Assembly (NCBI GenBank): GCA_037130845.1
Contig: JBAXSE010000005.1
Span: 1 to 64,000 of the forward strand
DNA: 64,000 nt
DNA from: 1-14-0-10-37-14 sp037130845
GTDB taxonomy: Bacteria > Patescibacteriota > Patescibacteriia > Patescibacteriales > Patescibacteriaceae
Reading direction: 5' to 3'
Under the pieces are notes generated by a model. It ran no database searches, was not told where the DNA came from, and saw only the letters and a program-made list of their open reading frames with translations. Below are positions 24,716-33,885 of this stretch, one piece after another. The translations under genes were made by a program, and so were the position numbers. The first letter of the stretch is position 1. The number at the start of each line of letters is the position of its first letter.

Positions 24716-26599
24716 ATGGCTAAAATTAAACTGTTACTCGTTGTTATCTGTCTAATGTTTGCCGGCAATTTGTTGGCGCAAAATTTGACCTTTCAATTTG
24801 TTCAATCCGCTTGTCCTGTAAATAGGACCGACCAAATTGTCTGGGCTGATGTCCGCATGAGCAATGATATGCCGCTTAAGGACCTCAAGTTTGATGTTAA
24901 ATTGAGCTATACCCAGTGCACTGCAACAGGAACGCCAATACCGGCCAGAATGACTTTGGCTGATGGCAATACTAAAGATGAAACCAAGTGGTCAAAAGTG
25001 ACAGACAAAGGCAATGGTATCAGCGAATTCCACTATTGGATGGAGCCGAACAACCCCCAGGATTATCTGACGGCCAGTGCGGTCGCCAGAAAGATCATGG
25101 AGTTCTACGTTAAATTCCAATCCAGCATTCCTGATTGCGGCAAGATGACTATCAGTTGCAGTAATTTCCGCGCTGTCGGCATCAATGGTCAAAGCCAGGA
25201 AGTTGCCATGACTGTGCCGAGTTTAGCCGAGATCATTATTAATTTCGGCGAATGCGCGCCGCCGCCTACACCGATAAATCTGTCTGCAGATGCCCAAGTA
25301 ATACGCAACAGCCAGATTAACGAACTGGTAGTGCAGCTTGATTATCAGAGTGCCAATCAATTCAGTGAAATGTCTTTCGATTTAACGGCGCCTGTCAGTT
25401 GGACGGCTCCAAACTGTCTTTTTGTCAGTGAAGTCGGCAGTATAGGCTTGATTCAAGTCTCCAATAATATGTGGCGCGTCACCGTCAAGAAGGCGGTTGG
25501 CAATTTCTCGGCAAGTGATAGCTATAAACCCTGGTTGACCCTTAATTGGTCGTTCCCTCCGGCAGCTAGCGGAATTATTGAACTGACGTTTAATAATTTT
25601 TTAGCCAAGGATGTCGCAGGACTTTTGATGCCGGTAATGAAGGAATTAAAAAAAACTGTAGACCTTGGCGTGCTTTCGTCCAACCTTGAAACAGTTAAGT
25701 TCAGTTTGGATAAAGCGGCTAATTGGTTTAGTATGGATGGCTATAAGCCATTGGGTTATGGCGCTGTTACGCTGTTGCTGGAGATTGATAATCAATCAAA
25801 GCCGGTGCATAGCGTTACTTTCCGCTTGATTATTCCGATGTATTTGGACTTAAAACAGGCGTATGCGACTATCGAAGGCAAGAACGTCGCTGCTGTTTTT
25901 AAACAGTTGAGCAATACTACCGCCACTAGGACCTTGCAGGTTACTTTGACCAGCACGGCCGCCTCATGGCCGGTAAATCAAGCAGGGGAAACGAACAAGG
26001 AATTAGGCAGGCTAGTTTTTGGCTTTACGGATTTGCCGGCAGGGCCGGTTGTGTTCTCGGTATCCGAGATCGTATCTACCCAGCCTGACGGACAAGTGGT
26101 CAATCAGACTAAAGCCTTTGATTACGTGATTGATTTTTCTTCCGAATTTTATCGCTTTAAAAAAGGCGATAGCAACCATAACTTTGGTGATGGCGTTTTG
26201 AATCAGACCGACTTGAAGTTGTTGCAAGATTACGTCGGCGGACGATTCTCCGGAGCATCGCTGTACCAGAAGTGGGCATTTGATGTTGATGGAAACGGCG
26301 CAGCGAACGCTGATGATATTGCGGCTCTAATGAAACTGATGGGGATTAGCTCTGTCGATGAAGAGAGTCTGGCGAATCAATTGCTGTGGCCGAATCCGAG
26401 CCAAGGCATCGTTAATCTCCGTTTGGCAGAAACTGATCATAATCTTCGATTTGTCGTTTATGACTTGACGGGGAATATCGTATCGGATGTAGCTGTGGCA
26501 GCCGGACAAAACCAGTTGAGACTAAATCTTGTTAGCGGAGCGTATTATTGGCGCATAAGCGGATTACAGCCAAAGTTTGGTGTTGTCGTTATTGAATAA
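24716..26599 (+). CDS. Secreted protein with dockerin-like domain and Por-type C-terminal sorting-like tail
   Basis: A 627-residue exported protein. Signal peptide at 1-21 (LLLVVICLMFAGNLLAQ). Two or more beta-sandwich, cohesin- or Ig-like regions fill about 25-470. A dockerin type I-like pair of calcium loops follows near 485-545: GDSNHNFGDGVLNQTDL and AFDVDGNGAANADDI. The last 70 residues resemble a type IX secretion type A sorting domain: LWPNPSQGIVNLRL, FVVYDLTGNIV, LVSGAYYWRI, ending GVVVIE. That tail is typical of Bacteroidota and unexpected here. Own promoter, strong ribosome binding site (AGGAGG) and terminator. It probably acts outside the cell with the protein encoded at 26773. Transfer from Bacteroidota is an inference. 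Confidence 0.82.
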   Translation: MAKIKLLLVVICLMFAGNLLAQNLTFQFVQSACPVNRTDQIVWADVRMSNDMPLKDLKFDVKLSYTQCTATGTPIPARMTLADGNTKDETKWSKVTDKGNGISEFHYWMEPNNPQDYLTASAVARKIMEFYVKFQSSIPDCGKMTISCSNFRAVGINGQSQEVAMTVPSLAEIIINFGECAPPPTPINLSADAQVIRNSQINELVVQLDYQSANQFSEMSFDLTAPVSWTAPNCLFVSEVGSIGLIQVSNNMWRVTVKKAVGNFSASDSYKPWLTLNWSFPPAASGIIELTFNNFLAKDVAGLLMPVMKELKKTVDLGVLSSNLETVKFSLDKAANWFSMDGYKPLGYGAVTLLLEIDNQSKPVHSVTFRLIIPMYLDLKQAYATIEGKNVAAVFKQLSNTTATRTLQVTLTSTAASWPVNQAGETNKELGRLVFGFTDLPAGPVVFSVSEIVSTQPDGQVVNQTKAFDYVIDFSSEFYRFKKGDSNHNFGDGVLNQTDLKLLQDYVGGRFSGASLYQKWAFDVDGNGAANADDIAALMKLMGISSVDEESLANQLLWPNPSQGIVNLRLAETDHNLRFVVYDLTGNIVSDVAVAAGQNQLRLNLVSGAYYWRISGLQPKFGVVVIE

Positions 26600-26616
26600 T
26601 CAAAGTGAATTAAAAC

Positions 26617-26645
26617 AAAGCCTCGTCGAAACAGACGAGGCTTTT
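26617..26645 (+). terminator. Terminator after the dockerin-protein gene
   Basis: AAAGCCTCGTC and GACGAGGCTTT with a 6-base loop and a short T-run. Confidence 0.85.
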
Positions 26646-26648
26646 ATA

Positions 26649-26677
26649 TTGACAATATCGCATAAATGTGATATATT
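26649..26677 (+). promoter_or_regulatory. Promoter of the cohesin-like protein gene
   Basis: TTGACA, a 17-bp spacer and TATATT, overlapping the T-run of the preceding terminator. The AATGTGATATA element and leader resemble those at 24632, pointing to co-regulation. Confidence 0.8.
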
Positions 26678-26772
26678 AACATATCCCAATAAGGGGACAA
26701 AAGTTCTTTGATAATAAATGGCTAATATTTAAGCAATTATACACAATTTATCACAATTATAGGAGTTTTATC

Positions 26773-28077
26773 ATGCGTAAAGGAATCTCAATTCTTACTG
26801 CTATCATCAGCTTGGTGCTGTTATTCGTTATCGGAACACCGGCAAAAGCCGACGTTGTCCTAACTGCTGCGCAAGGCGCTGCCGTTAGTCCGCAAAGTAC
26901 CGGATTTGACATAAAAGTGTTGGTTAATAATCCGAGTTATGTGATTAGCGGAGCGTCAATGGTTATTGATTATAATGATTCACGAGGATTGAATTACAAA
27001 TTAATCGGGGCCGGAGTTTCCGGAGATACGACTAAATCTGTATATTTAAGCCCTTTGGATACAACATCAACCAGGCATCAGATGCTGGTGAGTTATGTGG
27101 CAAAGACGCCTCTAACACCCGGCAGCGGTTCCAATTTTCTGGAATTACATTTCGTTTTAAGTGCCGGCAACCACTATGTGGCAGGAGAAATCTTGAATAT
27201 TACTATTCGCAATATAGAAGTGGTAAACCAGGTAGCCGCCAAGATTCCGTCTACTGCCAGCATTGTTGTGCCGGTAGTCTTTGGCAATACGGCTCCGCCT
27301 GACCCTAGCTTCCGCATGTCGGTTGATCAGGCCTATAGCATTGGGCCGAATTCGCCGGAAATGATGCTGAGAGTTTGGATCGAGAATATCGTCGGTTTGA
27401 TTTCCGAAATAGAAATGGATATCTCTTCCGATAGTAATGTGCCTTTGGCCTACGGCTTGTATGCGGCCGGAACTCGTTTCCGTCTCGGCACAAAGACAAA
27501 CGGCAATAAATATCCGGATTCAACAGATGCAAAAGATGACTGGTGGACTTTCTTGGATTTTCCGGTTGTAACTGACTATCATCAGCAGGCACATCTTAAA
27601 TTCCAGGTAGCTGTCGGGCCTTTAATCGGCGCCCAGCCGAAGTTTAATTTCTTGCAACTCTATTTCCATCTGATAAACGGACGGACCTTGAAGACCGGAC
27701 AATCTATGGTGATACATATCAATAATATCAGGGTTAAGCTGGGTGATGGAAGCTATAATACTTCTTTGCCGGCAGTCGATGTGACTGTTATTTCCGGCGC
27801 CGCTACCGATGTTATTGATTATAATGCTAATCCATTAGCTGTTTCTTGTTGGCCTAATCCGGCTTCCAATGCTTTGAATGTAAATTTTGAAGCCTTTGGA
27901 CCGACTGATGTCAGCTTGGCCGGTGAAAATGGCTCAAGTATTAATTTGCAAAATTGCTTGTTGGCAGGACCTCAACAGTTCAGTGCTAACCTTAGCGGCT
28001 TGAGCCCAGGCCATTATTTTCTGATCATTCAGGCTGGCTCCAGGCGCCAAACCGTGCCTCTGACAATTGTCAGGTAA
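26773..28077 (+). CDS. Secreted protein with two cohesin-like domains and Por-type tail
   Basis: A 434-residue exported protein. Signal peptide at 1-26 (ISLVLLFVIGTPAKA). Two cohesin-like beta-sandwich domains are suggested at about 27-175 and 178-345. Each has the pattern of an early strand with FDIKVLVNN or MMLRVWIEN, a central FLELHFVL or FLQLYFHL, and a late ITIRNIEV or IHINNIRV strand. The last 75 residues again resemble a Por-type sorting domain: CWPNPASNALNVNF, LSGLSPGHYFLII, ending PLTIVR. Cohesins bind dockerins, and a dockerin-like protein is encoded just upstream under a matching promoter. The cohesin assignment rests on pattern, not on a profile search. Confidence 0.72.
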   Translation: MRKGISILTAIISLVLLFVIGTPAKADVVLTAAQGAAVSPQSTGFDIKVLVNNPSYVISGASMVIDYNDSRGLNYKLIGAGVSGDTTKSVYLSPLDTTSTRHQMLVSYVAKTPLTPGSGSNFLELHFVLSAGNHYVAGEILNITIRNIEVVNQVAAKIPSTASIVVPVVFGNTAPPDPSFRMSVDQAYSIGPNSPEMMLRVWIENIVGLISEIEMDISSDSNVPLAYGLYAAGTRFRLGTKTNGNKYPDSTDAKDDWWTFLDFPVVTDYHQQAHLKFQVAVGPLIGAQPKFNFLQLYFHLINGRTLKTGQSMVIHINNIRVKLGDGSYNTSLPAVDVTVISGAATDVIDYNANPLAVSCWPNPASNALNVNFEAFGPTDVSLAGENGSSINLQNCLLAGPQQFSANLSGLSPGHYFLIIQAGSRRQTVPLTIVR

Positions 28078-28083
28078 TCTCTT

Positions 28084-28116
28084 ATCCCGTATCGATATAA
28101 ATCGATGCGGGATTTT
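28084..28116 (+). terminator. Terminator after the cohesin-like gene
   Basis: ATCCCGTATCGAT-ATAA-ATCGATGCGGGAT with one mismatch, then TTT. Confidence 0.8.
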
Positions 28117-28125
28117 AATTTATCT

Positions 28126-28270
28126 CAAAGATTAAATATAAAATATCAAAAATCAAAAATATCGAGTCTTTCCCGAAGCAAGTCGGACTGTATTATTAAA
28201 TATTATAGACAAAATAAATGTCCGTAGGACTCAATATCTTTGATTTTTGATATTTAATTTTTGATATTTA
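28126..28270. repeat. Inverted repeat of AT-rich words
   Basis: The left arm (AAATATCAAAAATCAAAAAT, ATCGAGTC) faces the right arm (GGACTCAATATC, TTTGATTTTTGATATTTAAT). The left half also holds TTTCCCGAAGCAAGTCGG, the inverse of repeats at 49874 and 54319. No ORF lies inside. Confidence 0.7.
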
Positions 28271-28297
28271 GTAATCTTTGGCTTTTTCGAGTATATT

Positions 28298-30517
28298 GTG
28301 TTAAAATTACTGCATAAACCTATGATTGCCAACCGGGGAAAATTTGGCTATTTTTTGTTATTGGCGGGGCTGTATGTCACCGCGATGGTTTTTGGCGTTT
28401 CAGCCTCTGCACAGTCGGTTTTAGTGCAATGCGCTAATGGTAAAATTTTTAGCAGCGAGACCAGCCGGGGGCAAAGCATAGAGCAAGCAATCGCCGCTTG
28501 GTCTACTTATCCGGGAGTATCTTTTGCCGAGCCGAATCCGGTTTATAAGGCCGCGGCTATTCCGACTGATTATTACATCAGTAATCAATGGTATCTCAAA
28601 AGGATCAAGGCGCCGCAGGCTTGGGACATAATTCGCGATGCGCCGGATGTGACTGTGGCGGTGATTGATTCAGGCGTGCAGATCAGCCATCCCGACCTCA
28701 AGGACAACTTGTGGGTTAACCAAGGTGAAATCCCGGGCAATGGCATTGATGACGACCGCAATGGCTATATCGATGATGTTAACGGCTATGATTTTGTCAA
28801 CAAAACGGCAGACCCTTCGCCTAAGTTCCAGCCCGGTTTTACCGAAGACGGTGTGACTCATGGCACTGTGGTGGCGGGAGTCTTGGGCGCGGCCGGCAAT
28901 AATACTTTGGGCGTAACTGGAGTGGCATGGCGCGTTAATATTATGGCTCTTAAAGTAATGGATGATCGAGGCGAAACGCGGGCAGACAAGGTTGTAGAAG
29001 CGATAAATTACGCAGTGAGAAACAAGGCAAATATCATCAACCTCAGTTTTATCGGGTCCGGTTATAGCAAGGCGCTGGAGGATGCTATCAGGCGCGCTTA
29101 TGAGGCTGGCATCGTTGTTGTGGCTGCTGGCGGCAATGATTTGTCAGCGGGCCATGGGCAATTTCTAGATAACAAGCCGATGTATCCTGTTTGCATGGAC
29201 GGCAAGCCGGGAGAAAATATGGTTATTGGCGTGGCGGCAACCAATGCCCTGGATGAAAAAACCAGTTTTTCCGGATATGGTAAAAAGTGTATCGATATCG
29301 CCGCGCCCGGCATGAGTATTTTTAGCACTACGGTATATTCTCCTCGCCATAAGATCGGAGAAAATTATTTCACTAAATATTACGATGGTTATTGGTCGGG
29401 CACTTCGTTGGCGGTACCGCAGGTATCAGGAGCGCTAGCGCTGATCATGCAGGCTAACCCTGGGCTTAGGGCCAAGGAAGCCGCAGACGTCTTGCTGTCT
29501 TCGGCTGACAATATTTATGGCGTCAATCAGCAGTATTATGCCCAGTTGGGCACCGGACGCTTGGATTTATTGAATGCGGTGGTGACTGCCAAAGCGCGCA
29601 TCAGTCCATGGAAGGCAAACTTGTTGGTCGCGGATTATGATGTGTTAGGCATGGTTAAGGTTATTAGAAATAATGCCATAATTAATGAATTCCAGGCTTT
29701 TGCTACCGGCACGCCTTTGTCAATCGCCGGCGGCGATGTGGATGGCGATGGCCTGCCTGAAATCGTGGCAGCTTCGGCCTTGGATAATCGGCCGGAAATT
29801 AGAGTTTTTAGCCAACAAGGCAAGCTCAAGAAATCATGGCTGGCTTTTCCGTCTGCCTTTAAAGGCGGTATAAATCTCGCGGTTGCCGATGTTAATCAGG
29901 ATGGCCAAGCCGAGATTATTGCCGCTGCCGGTCCCGGAGCGCAGCCGGAGGTTAAGATATATACTGCCCAAGGCAAATTGCTCAAAACATTCTTGGCCTA
30001 CGATGCTAAATTCCGGGGCGGTGTAAAAATTGCCATAGGCGAATTATACGGAAATGCCGGCGTGCAGATAATAACAATCCCTGCGACCAATAGTCCGGCT
30101 CAAGTGAGGATCTTTAATGTGCAAGGGAAAATCCTGACTCAATTCTATGCCTATGATCAGAAAATTAGGGGCTCCTTTAATCTGGCCATTGCCGATGTGA
30201 GAGGCTTGGCTAGCCGAGAATCAGAAATTGTGGTGGCCGGAGGAAAAGGCCTGGAGCCGTATCTTAAATTCTTTAGTCCTTCCGGCCGATTGGTGCGCCG
30301 CTTTGCCGCTTATAATACAAAGTTCTTAGGCGGAGTAAATGTAGCTGCCGGAGACTTGGATAATGACGGCCTGGATGAAGTGGTGACAGGTCCCGAAATA
30401 AGCGGTACGCCTAATGTCGCTTGGTACAAAGTTAGCGGGCGTCTCTTGACCACCTCTTTTGTCGCAAAAAAAGAAAATAAAAACGGCGTTAACGTCGCCG
30501 TCTTCTATAGTAAATAA
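28298..30517 (+). CDS. Secreted subtilisin-like protease with FG-GAP-like repeats
   Basis: An S8-family serine protease of 739 residues from a GTG, or 731 from the ATG at 28322. Signal peptide ends near ASAQS (residue 40). A short propeptide-like region includes AEPNPVYKA. The catalytic triad is clear: Asp in VAVIDSGVQISHPDL, His in THGTVVAGVLGA and Ser in WSGTSLAVPQVSGALAL, with oxyanion Asn in AAGGND. Residues about 455-735 form five or so beta-propeller-like repeats with calcium-type loops: DVDGDGLPEIVAA, DVNQDGQAEIIAA, DLDNDGLDEVVTG. The C-terminus lacks a Por tail. It probably processes surface proteins or degrades external protein. Confidence 0.93.
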   Translation: MLKLLHKPMIANRGKFGYFLLLAGLYVTAMVFGVSASAQSVLVQCANGKIFSSETSRGQSIEQAIAAWSTYPGVSFAEPNPVYKAAAIPTDYYISNQWYLKRIKAPQAWDIIRDAPDVTVAVIDSGVQISHPDLKDNLWVNQGEIPGNGIDDDRNGYIDDVNGYDFVNKTADPSPKFQPGFTEDGVTHGTVVAGVLGAAGNNTLGVTGVAWRVNIMALKVMDDRGETRADKVVEAINYAVRNKANIINLSFIGSGYSKALEDAIRRAYEAGIVVVAAGGNDLSAGHGQFLDNKPMYPVCMDGKPGENMVIGVAATNALDEKTSFSGYGKKCIDIAAPGMSIFSTTVYSPRHKIGENYFTKYYDGYWSGTSLAVPQVSGALALIMQANPGLRAKEAADVLLSSADNIYGVNQQYYAQLGTGRLDLLNAVVTAKARISPWKANLLVADYDVLGMVKVIRNNAIINEFQAFATGTPLSIAGGDVDGDGLPEIVAASALDNRPEIRVFSQQGKLKKSWLAFPSAFKGGINLAVADVNQDGQAEIIAAAGPGAQPEVKIYTAQGKLLKTFLAYDAKFRGGVKIAIGELYGNAGVQIITIPATNSPAQVRIFNVQGKILTQFYAYDQKIRGSFNLAIADVRGLASRESEIVVAGGKGLEPYLKFFSPSGRLVRRFAAYNTKFLGGVNVAAGDLDNDGLDEVVTGPEISGTPNVAWYKVSGRLLTTSFVAKKENKNGVNVAVFYSK

Positions 30518-30524
30518 TTATCAT

Positions 30525-31541
30525 ATGGGCAGCAAATTAATTTTTGACAAAAAGAATATCTTGGTATTAGGGGGAGCCGGATTTATAGGCTCTCATCTGA
30601 TGGATTTCTTGGTTAAAGAAAGCAAGATTATCTGCATTGATAACTTTTCCAGCGGCAGCGAACGCAATATCGATCATCTGCTGTCTAATTCTAATTTTCG
30701 CTTTATCAAGCACGATATGGCGCTACCCATAATCTTGGAAGATTATAGCGAGCTTGCTGACTTTAAAGTTGAATTCCAGGGAATCCAAGAAATTTATAAT
30801 CTGGCTTGCCCGACTTCGCCGAAAGACTTTGCCAAGAATCGGCTAGCTAATGTGCTGGCTAATTCTTATGTAGTCAAGAATGGCCTTGATCTTGCCTTGC
30901 GTTATCAAGCGAAGTATCTGCATTTTTCTTCTTCGGTGGTATATGGACAACGATCTTCCAACGAAAAAAGGGTCATGGAGAGCGAAGAGGGCGCGGTAGA
31001 TCAGCTATCTGACCGCGCGTCTTATGACGAAGGCAAGCGCTTTGCCGAAACGATGATTAAGACTTATCATGATATTTTTGAAATTGACGCTAAGATTGCA
31101 CGAATTTTTCGTATTTATGGCCCGCGCATGCCCTTGGAGGAGGGGCATATGATTCCCGATTTTATTACAAATGCCATGGATAACAAGGATTTGTTCATTT
31201 ATGGCGATGCCAATTTTTCGACCAGCTTGTGTTATATTGACGATTGTATCAGCGGTGTGGTAAAACTGATGTCCAGTGATTTGTTCGGTCCGGTCAATAT
31301 CGGCTCTGACATTGACATCAAGATTATTGATGTAGCCAACAAGATTATTGCCGATACCGGCTCAAGCTCGCAGGTTGTGTTGGCTGATCCATTATTATTC
31401 ATGACACCGCTAGCTTTGCCGGATATTACCTTGGCGCGAGAGGCCTTAACCTGGATGCCGCTGGTCACCGTAGAAAATGGCTTGCGCAAGACTATCAAGG
31501 ATTTGGAGGCGAATCGCGGCGTGAAAGGAATGGAGGTTTAG
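30525..31541 (+). CDS. NAD-dependent epimerase/dehydratase, UDP-xylose-synthase-like
   Basis: Extended short-chain dehydrogenase of 338 residues from the ATG at 30525. The NAD-binding loop LGGAGFIGSHL begins at residue 14; the catalytic pair is YDEGK near 168, with Ser in FSSSVVYG. The segment NLACPTSPKDFAKN resembles UDP-glucuronate decarboxylase, and IYGPRMP, SLCYIDD and PVNIGS are typical of that branch. It probably makes an activated pentose or deoxy sugar for the neighbouring glycosyltransferases. The exact product is uncertain. The GT2 gene follows after 10 bp. Confidence 0.85.
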   Translation: MGSKLIFDKKNILVLGGAGFIGSHLMDFLVKESKIICIDNFSSGSERNIDHLLSNSNFRFIKHDMALPIILEDYSELADFKVEFQGIQEIYNLACPTSPKDFAKNRLANVLANSYVVKNGLDLALRYQAKYLHFSSSVVYGQRSSNEKRVMESEEGAVDQLSDRASYDEGKRFAETMIKTYHDIFEIDAKIARIFRIYGPRMPLEEGHMIPDFITNAMDNKDLFIYGDANFSTSLCYIDDCISGVVKLMSSDLFGPVNIGSDIDIKIIDVANKIIADTGSSSQVVLADPLLFMTPLALPDITLAREALTWMPLVTVENGLRKTIKDLEANRGVKGMEV

Positions 31542-31551
31542 ATATTAAATT

Positions 31552-32214
31552 ATGAAGGTTTACGTAGTTATCGCCGCCTATAACGAAGAAGAAAATATTG
31601 CCGCAGTGGTGCGGTCAGTTTTGGCTGTGGCGGACAAGGTGGTGGTGGTAGATGATTGCAGCCATGATCGCACAGGCCGGGCTGCCAGTGAGGCCGGAGC
31701 CGAGGTATTGTCTTTTGTCGTTAATCGCGGACAAGGCGCGGCGTTGCGCGCCGGCACTCGCTGGGCCTTGGCGGATGGCGCCGATGTGATTGTGCATTTT
31801 GATGCCGACGGCCAGTTTCGCGCCGAAGATATTCCGCTATCAGTCGAACCGATTGTTGCCGGCCGAGCCGAGGTGGTCTTGGGTTCACGTTTTTTAAATG
31901 CCGCCACTAAGATGCCAAATACAAAACGTTATTTGATTATGCCCTTGGCGCGGTTTATCAATGAGCTTGCCGGAGGCATCCGCCTCACTGATCCGCAGTC
32001 CGGTTTCCGCGTCATGTCGGCTGCGACGGCTAGCCGGCTGGAATGGCGCCAAGACCGCATGGCCCATTGCACCGAAATACTGGCATTGATTTCTGAACAT
32101 CAATTCAAAGTCGAAGAAGTGCCCATCACAGTGCTGTATCATGGTTATGGCCAGCGCATGGCGGATGGCTATAAGATTGTTTTTGATTTAATTCTTAAGC
32201 GCTTGCTGAGTTAG
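31552..32214 (+). CDS. GT2-family glycosyltransferase, dolichyl-phosphate-mannose-synthase-like
   Basis: A 220-residue inverting GT-A enzyme. VIAAYNEEENIAAVV opens the fold, VVVDDCSHDRTG carries the first acidic pair and HFDADGQF the metal-binding DxD-type motif. LTDPQSGFRVMS matches the DPM1-like acceptor segment. No membrane helices follow, so it is a soluble or peripheral type that would charge a polyprenyl phosphate. A DUF2304 gene follows after 20 bp, a common pairing. Confidence 0.9.
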   Translation: MKVYVVIAAYNEEENIAAVVRSVLAVADKVVVVDDCSHDRTGRAASEAGAEVLSFVVNRGQGAALRAGTRWALADGADVIVHFDADGQFRAEDIPLSVEPIVAGRAEVVLGSRFLNAATKMPNTKRYLIMPLARFINELAGGIRLTDPQSGFRVMSAATASRLEWRQDRMAHCTEILALISEHQFKVEEVPITVLYHGYGQRMADGYKIVFDLILKRLLS

Positions 32215-32233
32215 GCAAGTGATTTTTATCAAT

Positions 32234-32572
32234 ATGTATCAGCTCATAATCGCCTTGCTCTTGATTGCATTTTTTTTGGGCAAATTATTCTGGCAAAAAA
32301 AGCAAAGCCATATCTCAATGGGTGAGTTTTATTTTTGGCTGATATTCTGGCTGGGGTCTTTGGCCTTGGTTTTTGGCTTAAAGCAGCTTGATGCTTTTGT
32401 CCGTTGGCTGGGATTTTCCGCTTCGGGCATCCAGGTGTTGTTGTATCTGGGGGTTGCTGTTTTATTTTATTTGATTTTCCGTTTGCGCCTTAGATTGGAA
32501 AGAATGGAAGAAAACATCACCAAGATGGTTGAATCGATGGCTCTGGCGGAGAAAGAAAAACCTCGCTCCTAA
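32234..32572 (+). CDS. DUF2304 small membrane protein
   Basis: A 112-residue protein with three hydrophobic helices (LIIALLLIAFFLG, FYFWLIFWLGSLALVFG, VLLYLGVAVLFYLIF) and a C-terminal charged helix, the DUF2304 layout. ATG 32234 is preferred to the GTG at 32219. These proteins often lie next to GT2 polyprenyl-phosphate glycosyltransferases and may anchor or assist them. Here it lies between a GT2 and a GT4 gene. Confidence 0.85.
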   Translation: MYQLIIALLLIAFFLGKLFWQKKQSHISMGEFYFWLIFWLGSLALVFGLKQLDAFVRWLGFSASGIQVLLYLGVAVLFYLIFRLRLRLERMEENITKMVESMALAEKEKPRS

Positions 32573-32593
32573 CAAGAAGCGTTAAATATCATT

Positions 32594-33742
32594 ATGAAGA
32601 TAGCTCAGATTGTTTCTACATTTCCTCCATACAAAGGCGGCATGGGCAATGTGGCCTATCATTTTGCTTGGTCATTAGCCAGCTTTAAGCATCAGATCAG
32701 CGTCTTGACTCCGCTGTATGGCAATGAGGCAGCCAAGAAGCAAGAAGCTCTATTGCCTAATTTGGAAGTGCGCCGCCTAAAGCCTGTTTTTTCTTTTGGC
32801 AACGCGGCGATTATGTCCGATTTATTCAAGCAACTAAAGGGAGCCGAAATAATCCATTTGCATTACCCGTTCTATGGCTGCGCTTTTTTGATTGCCGCCT
32901 ATCGCCGAATTATTGATCGGCGATGCCGTTTATTAGTGCATTATCATATGGATACGCGCGCCCAGGGATGGAAGGGCTTGGTTTTTAAAACCTATCGTTA
33001 TTTGTTGGCCCCTTGGGTGTTCCGCTGCGCCGATGCTATCACTTGCGCTTCGCTCGATTATGTTAAGCATGGGGATATGGCCGGCTTTTACGCCAAGCAT
33101 GCTGCTAAGTTTGTCCAAGTGCCTTTTGGCGTAGATGCCGATAAATTCCATCCCGGAGAAAATCAGCAGAAGCAAATTTTGTTTGTCGGCGGTCTTGATA
33201 AGGCGCATTATTTTAAGGGCTTGGATATTTTACTGGAAGCTTTTGCCGGTTTGTCCGGACCCATGATTGACTATCGCTTGGTTATCGTGGGCCATGGTGA
33301 TTTGTTGCCGGTCTATCGAGAGATGGCGGTTAAGCTGGGTGTGGCCGAGCGGGTAGACTTCCGCGATCAAGTGAATGATGCTCAGTTGGCTGAAGTCTAT
33401 CGCGAATCCAGTTTTTTGGTTTTGCCTTCGATCAATCGCAATGAAGCCTTTGGCTTAGTATTGCTGGAGGCGATGGCTTCTGGCCTGCCGGTTATTGCCT
33501 CAAACTTGCCCGGAGTGCGCTCGGTCTTCCGCAATGGGCAGCATGGCTATCTGGTGCGCCCCGGCGATACTGATGATCTAGGCAAAAAAATCTGGCAGTT
33601 GGCAGCTAATGATCAGCAGTACCAAATGATGCGCACGGCGGCCAGAGAATTGGTTTTAGAGCGTTATACTTGGCAAAAGGCGGCTGAGCGGCTGAATGAA
33701 TTGTATTTTCGGATTAGGTTTGCGCCGGAGAAACGCTCCTGA
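32594..33742 (+). CDS. GT4-family glycosyltransferase
   Basis: A 382-residue GT-B enzyme starting MKIAQIVSTFPPYKGGMGNVAYH, shown here as two conserved parts (VSTFPPYKGGMG, NVAYHF). The donor domain has QILFVGGLDKAHYFKGLD near 195 and the family motif NEAFGLVLLEAMASGLPVIA near 297. It lies 21 bp after DUF2304 in the glycan locus. An inverted hairpin repeat begins immediately at its stop codon. Sugar specificity is not visible. Confidence 0.9.
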   Translation: MKIAQIVSTFPPYKGGMGNVAYHFAWSLASFKHQISVLTPLYGNEAAKKQEALLPNLEVRRLKPVFSFGNAAIMSDLFKQLKGAEIIHLHYPFYGCAFLIAAYRRIIDRRCRLLVHYHMDTRAQGWKGLVFKTYRYLLAPWVFRCADAITCASLDYVKHGDMAGFYAKHAAKFVQVPFGVDADKFHPGENQQKQILFVGGLDKAHYFKGLDILLEAFAGLSGPMIDYRLVIVGHGDLLPVYREMAVKLGVAERVDFRDQVNDAQLAEVYRESSFLVLPSINRNEAFGLVLLEAMASGLPVIASNLPGVRSVFRNGQHGYLVRPGDTDDLGKKIWQLAANDQQYQMMRTAARELVLERYTWQKAAERLNELYFRIRFAPEKRS

Positions 33743-33775
33743 ATTTATCCCCTGTACTCCAGGGGATCTCATCAA
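33743..33775 (-). repeat. Hairpin repeat family, inverted copy G
   Basis: Hairpin ATCCCCTGTACTCCAGGGGA plus T (33747-33767), with TTT before and CTC after, directly behind the GT4 stop. It faces copy H across a small AT-rich gene. Confidence 0.75.
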
Positions 33776-33885
33776 GCAGGACGGTCATCAAATACAGTCA
33801 GATATTTAATATGCGATCCTGGCAAAGAAATGAAGTATTATATTTCAGAACATAAAGAGTAGCGTTTTGCGCGTACAAAATAAAT

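Noticed and set aside
24716..28077. Assigning the whole window to Bacteroidota because of the Por-type tails
   Set aside because: DUF4012, DUF5667, the S-layer modules and near-consensus TTGACA/TATAAT promoters (Bacteroidota use a different -7/-33 form) point to CPR. Two genes do not outweigh this.
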